From the NCBI RefSeq assembly GCF_000720635.1, contig NZ_JOCF01000027.1, forward strand, positions 1 to 64,000: DNA of 64,000 bases, read 5' to 3'. Shown here piece by piece: positions 60,294-64,000 of this stretch. The notes below the pieces were generated by a model. It made no database searches and was not told where the DNA came from. It was given only the letters and a program-made list of their open reading frames with translations. Source of the DNA: Streptomyces sp. NRRL WC-3742. GTDB taxonomy: Bacteria > Actinomycetota > Actinomycetes > Streptomycetales > Streptomycetaceae. The position numbers were made by a program, and so were the translations under genes. The number at the start of each line of letters is the position of its first letter. Positions within the stretch are counted from its first letter, which is position 1.

Positions 60294-60845
60294 CTACGAG
60301 CGACGGGAGAGGTACTGCGGGGGGACGGCGTCGGTGAGCCAGACGCCGTTCTCGCTGAGGCGGAACTCGTGCCCGGCTGCCGCCATCGCGGTGGCGTTGA
60401 CCGTCAGCACCACCGGGCGGCCGTGCCGGGCGCCGACCCTGGTCGCGGTCTCGGTGTCCGCCGACAGGTGGACGTCCTGGCGGGCCATCGGGCGCAGGCC
60501 CTCGTGGAAGATCGCCGCCAGGTGGCGGTCGGCGGTGCCGTGGTAGAGCACCGGGGGCGGCACGGCGGCGGCCAGACCGAGGTCGACCGCCACCGTGTGG
60601 CCCTGGTTCGCGCGGATCGAGAGACCGTCGGCCGAGTAGCCGAAGCGGCGCTTGTTGTTGGTGGCCACGACGTGGTCCAGCTCCGCCCTGGTCAGCCGGT
60701 TGCCCTTGGCCGCCAGCGCCGCGAGCAGCACGTCGATCCGGACCCAGCCGGCCTCGTCGAGCTCGATGCCGACCCGCTCGGGTTCGTGCCGCAGGATGCG
60801 GGAGAGCATCCTGCTCGCCTTGACCATGCGCTTCTCGTCCGTCAT
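60294..60845 (-). CDS. kptA: RNA 2'-phosphotransferase, KptA/Tpt1 family
   Basis: 183-aa Tpt1-like enzyme that transfers a 2'-phosphate from RNA to NAD+. Family motifs are visible: RILRHEP (16-22), VATNNKRRFGY (60-70), VLYHGTADRHL (99-109) and RQDVHLSAD (122-130). Bacteria have no tRNA splicing that makes 2'-phosphates, so the natural substrate is unknown; RNA repair or ADP-ribosylation are discussed for the family. It lies 28 nt after tldE on the same strand, so it may be co-transcribed. Confidence 0.92.
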   Translation of the reverse strand: MTDEKRMVKASRMLSRILRHEPERVGIELDEAGWVRIDVLLAALAAKGNRLTRAELDHVVATNNKRRFGYSADGLSIRANQGHTVAVDLGLAAAVPPPVLYHGTADRHLAAIFHEGLRPMARQDVHLSADTETATRVGARHGRPVVLTVNATAMAAAGHEFRLSENGVWLTDAVPPQYLSRRS

Positions 60846-60873
60846 GTCTCTCGTATCCCCCGTTGACCAGCGG

Positions 60874-62280
60874 CTACGAAGCCTGGCTGACCGAACTCAT
60901 GTTGAAGTCCGCGACACGCACGGGTGGCATCGCGGTGCGGGTGAAGTAGTCGTTCCACTCGCGGGGCAGGCAGCGCTCGGTGCGGCCCACCTCGGTGATC
61001 CGGCCCAGGAGGTCCACCGGGGACTCGTTGAACCGGAAGTTGTTGACCGCGCCGACGACCTCGCCGTTCTCGACGAGGTAGACGCCGTCACGGGTCAGGC
61101 CCGTGAGCAGCAGCGTGGCCGGGTCCACCTCGCGGATGTACCAGAGGCAGGTGAGCAGCAGGCCGCGCTCGGTGCGGGCGATCATCTCGTCCAGCGTGGG
61201 AGCGGACGCCTGGTCGGCCGTCTCCAGCACCAGGTTGTCCACGGCCGGGCGCAGCGGCAGGCCCGTGAGGTCGGCCGCGTGGCGGCTGGTGACCAGGTCG
61301 TTGAGCACGCCCTCGCGCAGCCACTGGGTGGCGGTGATCGGCAGGCCGTCGTCGAAGACCGAGACGTCCCCGCCGCTGGAGTGGGTGAGGACGAACGGAG
61401 CGGCCTCGAGCCCCTCCTCGTGCGGGTCGGAGCGCAGGGTCAGCGGCAGCGGGCTGAGCTTCTCGCCGACGCGGGTGCCGCCGCCGGGCTTGGAGAAGAC
61501 GGTGCGGCCCTCGTGGGCGTCGCGGCCGCCCGAGGACCAGTTGAGGTAGATCATCAGGTCGGCGACGGCCGAGGGCGGCAGCAGCGTCTCGTAGCGGCCG
61601 GCCGGCAGGTCGACCCTGCGCGCGCCCCAGCCCAGGCGCTTGGTCAGCTCGGTGTGCAGGGCGGGCAGGTCGACGTCCGTGAAATCCCGGGTGGCAGCGC
61701 CGGCCCAGGCCGAGCCGGACAGGTCGGCCGTCTTGGCGTTGATCTCGACCATGCCGGTGGGCTGGTCGTGGCGCAGCCGCAGGCCCGTGGAGCTGCCGAG
61801 GTAGCTGGTGACGACCTCGTGCCGGGCGAAGCCGTACAGCAGCTCGCCCTGGGCGGCGGCGCGGGCGAAGGCTTCGCCCAGGGCCGGGCCGAAGGCGTCG
61901 AACACCGCGATGGAGGTCTCCGCCGGGGGCTCGGTGAAGCCCGGGGAGACCGGCCGGCCGGCGGCCAGCGGCTGGGCGTCCTCGGCGGGGCCCGCCGCAC
62001 GCGCGGCGTCCTCGGCGGCGCGGACCAGCGGCTCGACGTCCTCGGTGGTGACGGCCTCGCGGGAGACCACGCCGGAGGCGGTGCCCTCGGCGCCGTCGAC
62101 GGTGGCGATCACGGTGAGGCGCCGGCCCCGGGTGACGCCGTTGGTGGTCAGGGCGTTGCCGGCCCAGCGCAGGTTGGCGGTGGACTCCTCGTCGGCGATC
62201 ACCACGCAGCCGTCGGCGCGGGAGAGGCTCAGCGCCAGCTCGACGAGGTCGTGGGGCCGGGTCGTGGTCAGGTCGGTCAT
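60874..62280 (-). CDS. tldE: TldE/PmbA-type metalloprotease partner
   Basis: 468-aa non-catalytic partner of the TldD protease. It has the shared fold but no HExxxH motif. Features are GRRLTVIATVDG, SSTGLRLRHDQPTG, LPAGRYETLLPPSAVADL, the SSGGDVSVFDDG region and the C-terminal RFNESPVDLLGRITEVG. Its start shares one base with the tldD stop. TldD/TldE heterodimers thread and degrade unfolded or modified peptides, such as maturing RiPPs or the CcdA antitoxin in enteric bacteria. Confidence 0.93.
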   Translation of the reverse strand: MTDLTTTRPHDLVELALSLSRADGCVVIADEESTANLRWAGNALTTNGVTRGRRLTVIATVDGAEGTASGVVSREAVTTEDVEPLVRAAEDAARAAGPAEDAQPLAAGRPVSPGFTEPPAETSIAVFDAFGPALGEAFARAAAQGELLYGFARHEVVTSYLGSSTGLRLRHDQPTGMVEINAKTADLSGSAWAGAATRDFTDVDLPALHTELTKRLGWGARRVDLPAGRYETLLPPSAVADLMIYLNWSSGGRDAHEGRTVFSKPGGGTRVGEKLSPLPLTLRSDPHEEGLEAAPFVLTHSSGGDVSVFDDGLPITATQWLREGVLNDLVTSRHAADLTGLPLRPAVDNLVLETADQASAPTLDEMIARTERGLLLTCLWYIREVDPATLLLTGLTRDGVYLVENGEVVGAVNNFRFNESPVDLLGRITEVGRTERCLPREWNDYFTRTAMPPVRVADFNMSSVSQAS

Positions 62281-63938
62281 CAGTGACCCGCCTCCTGCTG
62301 GGTGTTGAGCACGTTGACGTTGCGGAACAGCGCCGAGGGGCAGCCGTGGCTGACGGCAGCGACCTGGCCGGGCTGCGCCTTGCCGCAGTTGAAGGCGCCG
62401 CCGAGGACGTACGTCTGCGGGCCGCCGACGGCCGTCATCGAGCCCCAGAAGTCGGTGGTGGTGGCCTGGTAGGCGAAGTCCTTGACCTGGCCCGCGAGTT
62501 CGCCGTTCTTCACGGCGTAGGCGCGCTGGCCGGTGAACTGGAAGTTGTAGCGCTGCATGTCGATGGACCAGGAGCGGTCGCCGACGATGTAGAGGCCGTT
62601 CTCCACCTGGGAGATCAGCCCGGCGGTGTCCGGGCCGCCGGCGGCGGGCTGCAGCGAGACGTTGGCCATGCGCTGGACGGGCACGTGCGCGGGGGAGTCG
62701 GCGAAGGCGCAGCCGTTGGAGCGCTCGAAGCCCTTCAACCTGGCCATGCCGCGGTCGAGTTGGTAGCCGACCAGGGTGCCGTCCCTGACGAGGTCCCAGG
62801 ACTGGGTCGCCACGCCCTCGTCGTCGTACCCGATGGTGGACAGGCCGTGCTCGGCGGTGCGGTCACCGGTGACGTGCATCAGCTCGGAGCCGTACTTCAG
62901 CGAGCCGAGCTGGTCAAAGGTGGCGAAGGAGGTGCCGGCGTAGGCGGCCTCGTAGCCGAGGGCGCGGTCCAGCTCGGTGGCGTGGCCGATGGACTCGTGG
63001 ATGGTGAGCCACAGGTTGGACGGGTCGATGACCAGGTCGTAGCGGCCGGCCTCGACACTGGGGGCCTTCATCTTCTCGGCCAGCAGGACGGGGAGCTCGG
63101 CGAGCTCGGCGTCCCAGTCCCAGCCCGTGCCCCGCAGGCCCTGTCCATCAGGGGACGACCCCCGGACCCCCGTGAGATATTCGAAGCCGCGGCCCACCGG
63201 CGGGGCCAGGGTGGACATGGTGTCGAAGGCGCCGGTGCGCTCGTCGACGGAGGTGGCCTCCAGGCCGGGGTGGAGCCGGATGCGCTGCTGGGTGGTGACC
63301 GTGCCCGCGGTGTCCGCGTAGAACTTGTTCTCCTGGACGGTCAGCAGGCTCGCCTGGACGTGGGAGACGCCCTCGGCGGCCAGCAGCCGCGAGCTCCACT
63401 CGGCGAGCAGCGCCGTCTTCTCGGCGTCCGGCACCTCGAAGGGGTTCACCTCGTAGGAGGAGACCCAGGTGACGTCCCGGTGGACGGGCTCGTCCGCCAG
63501 CTCGACCCGCTCGGTGGAGCCGGCCGCCCGGCTGATCCCGCCCGAGAGGCGGGCGACGGCGACGGCCTGCTCGGCGACCCGCACGGCCGCGCCGGGGGTG
63601 AGGTCCACACCGGCGGCGAAGCCCCAGGCGCCGTCCAGCAGCACCCGGACGGCGAAGCCGAGCTGGACGCTGTCGGAGGTGCCGGCCGGGCGGGCGTCGC
63701 GCAGCCGCCAGGAGGCGCTGCGGACCCGCTCCAGGCGGAAGTCGGCGTGGGTGACGCCGAGTTCACGGGCCCGGGTGAGGGCCGCGTCGGCGAGGGTGCG
63801 CAGGGGCAGGGCGAGGAACAGCTCGTCGACGGCGCGCCCGTCAGGGGCGCGGTCGGCCGGAGGGATCGGAGGCAATCGGGCTCCCAGGTCGCGGAGGGTG
63901 GCGGTTCGGCGCGCACAGGGCACGCCGAACCGCATCAT
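62280..63938 (-). CDS. tldD: TldD zinc metalloprotease
   Basis: 552-aa catalytic subunit of the TldD/TldE protease. The zinc site is H314-E-S-I-G-H319 (WLTIHESIGHATELD). Substrate-tunnel regions SYEVNPFEV, TTQQRIRLHPG and NGCAFADSPAHVPVQRM are family-like. The first about 36 residues (Arg/Pro-rich) are not typical and the true start is uncertain; ATG 63938 and 63935 are adjacent with a modest GGACGGGA upstream, and no start codon lies near the conserved VDELF sequence. Nothing is supported beyond it to the window end. Confidence 0.9.
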   Translation of the reverse strand: MMRFGVPCARRTATLRDLGARLPPIPPADRAPDGRAVDELFLALPLRTLADAALTRARELGVTHADFRLERVRSASWRLRDARPAGTSDSVQLGFAVRVLLDGAWGFAAGVDLTPGAAVRVAEQAVAVARLSGGISRAAGSTERVELADEPVHRDVTWVSSYEVNPFEVPDAEKTALLAEWSSRLLAAEGVSHVQASLLTVQENKFYADTAGTVTTQQRIRLHPGLEATSVDERTGAFDTMSTLAPPVGRGFEYLTGVRGSSPDGQGLRGTGWDWDAELAELPVLLAEKMKAPSVEAGRYDLVIDPSNLWLTIHESIGHATELDRALGYEAAYAGTSFATFDQLGSLKYGSELMHVTGDRTAEHGLSTIGYDDEGVATQSWDLVRDGTLVGYQLDRGMARLKGFERSNGCAFADSPAHVPVQRMANVSLQPAAGGPDTAGLISQVENGLYIVGDRSWSIDMQRYNFQFTGQRAYAVKNGELAGQVKDFAYQATTTDFWGSMTAVGGPQTYVLGGAFNCGKAQPGQVAAVSHGCPSALFRNVNVLNTQQEAGH

Positions 63939-64000
63939 TTCCCGTCCACGGGGTTTCCGGCCAGCGCATTTCGGCCGGTGTCACCCTCGCCCGGACACGG

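Overview
The window is about 64 kb of very GC-rich DNA (third codon positions almost always G or C, many GTG starts, translational coupling by ATGA/GTGA overlaps). It is chromosomal DNA of a streptomycete-type actinomycete. Crotonyl-CoA carboxylase/reductase has the same length and the same catalytic residue numbers (N81, F170, E171, H365) as the Kitasatospora setae enzyme as I recall it, so Streptomyces or Kitasatospora are both possible. I see no rRNA, tRNA, CRISPR array, insertion sequence, integrase or prophage gene. The content is mostly core or conserved-accessory, with one exopolysaccharide-type accessory block.

Layout. 1-1.7 kb: a divergent PecM-like exporter / PecS-like MarR regulator pair with a repeated AACGTT motif between them, then a small zinc-ribbon reading frame without a start. 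1.7-9.7 kb: a minus-strand cobalamin operon (cobD-cobQ-chelatase-cobO-cobB, followed by a CPT-like kinase and an OsmC protein) led by a clear cobalamin riboswitch at about 9490-9665. 9.9-14.4 kb: an alpha/beta hydrolase, an unknown 499-aa protein, and the phosphatidylethanolamine genes psd-pssA. 14.9-24.4 kb: an ethylmalonyl-CoA pathway cluster (ccr, B12-dependent ethylmalonyl-CoA mutase, a CoA-ester lyase, a MaoC hydratase, an acyl-CoA dehydrogenase) with a TetR regulator and a tandem-fused 3-hydroxyacyl-CoA dehydrogenase. Its mutase uses the cofactor made by the operon 8 kb away.

25.0-32.5 kb: a bacterial RING-finger/TerD-like protein, a glutamine-synthetase-like ligase, a secreted subtilisin, a HipA-like kinase and an SRPBCC protein. 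32.7-44.0 kb: a surface-polysaccharide locus (two GT4 glycosyltransferases, undecaprenyl-phosphate sugar-1-phosphate transferase, O-antigen-ligase-like polymerase, MurJ-like flippase, NodB deacetylase, Wzz-like protein, CelD-type acyltransferase) that ends against a convergent secreted GH26 mannanase-like enzyme.

44.4-48.8 kb: a secreted beta-propeller-like protein, an ABC-F ATPase preceded by a seven-residue leaderless upstream ORF and four iterated CACTAC-N4-GTAGTG palindromes, a Gbn-like nucleoid protein whose flanks are rich in GATC, and an enoyl-CoA hydratase. 48.9-51.3 kb: a five-gene Asp23/AmaP envelope operon. 51.3-58.2 kb: a variant SDR, MerR-thioredoxin, SURF1, a DnaQ/BRCT exonuclease, an alcohol dehydrogenase, and a DUF485/acetate symporter pair behind a Crp-like site. 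58.3-64.0 kb: moaA, a small zinc-ribbon protein, a DUF3099 protein, kptA and the tldE-tldD protease pair.

The items most worth following up are the ABC-F leader and its palindrome array, the RING-TerD protein, the polysaccharide locus with its built-in glycosidase, and the GATC clustering around the Gbn-like gene. All functions are inferred from sequence reading alone.
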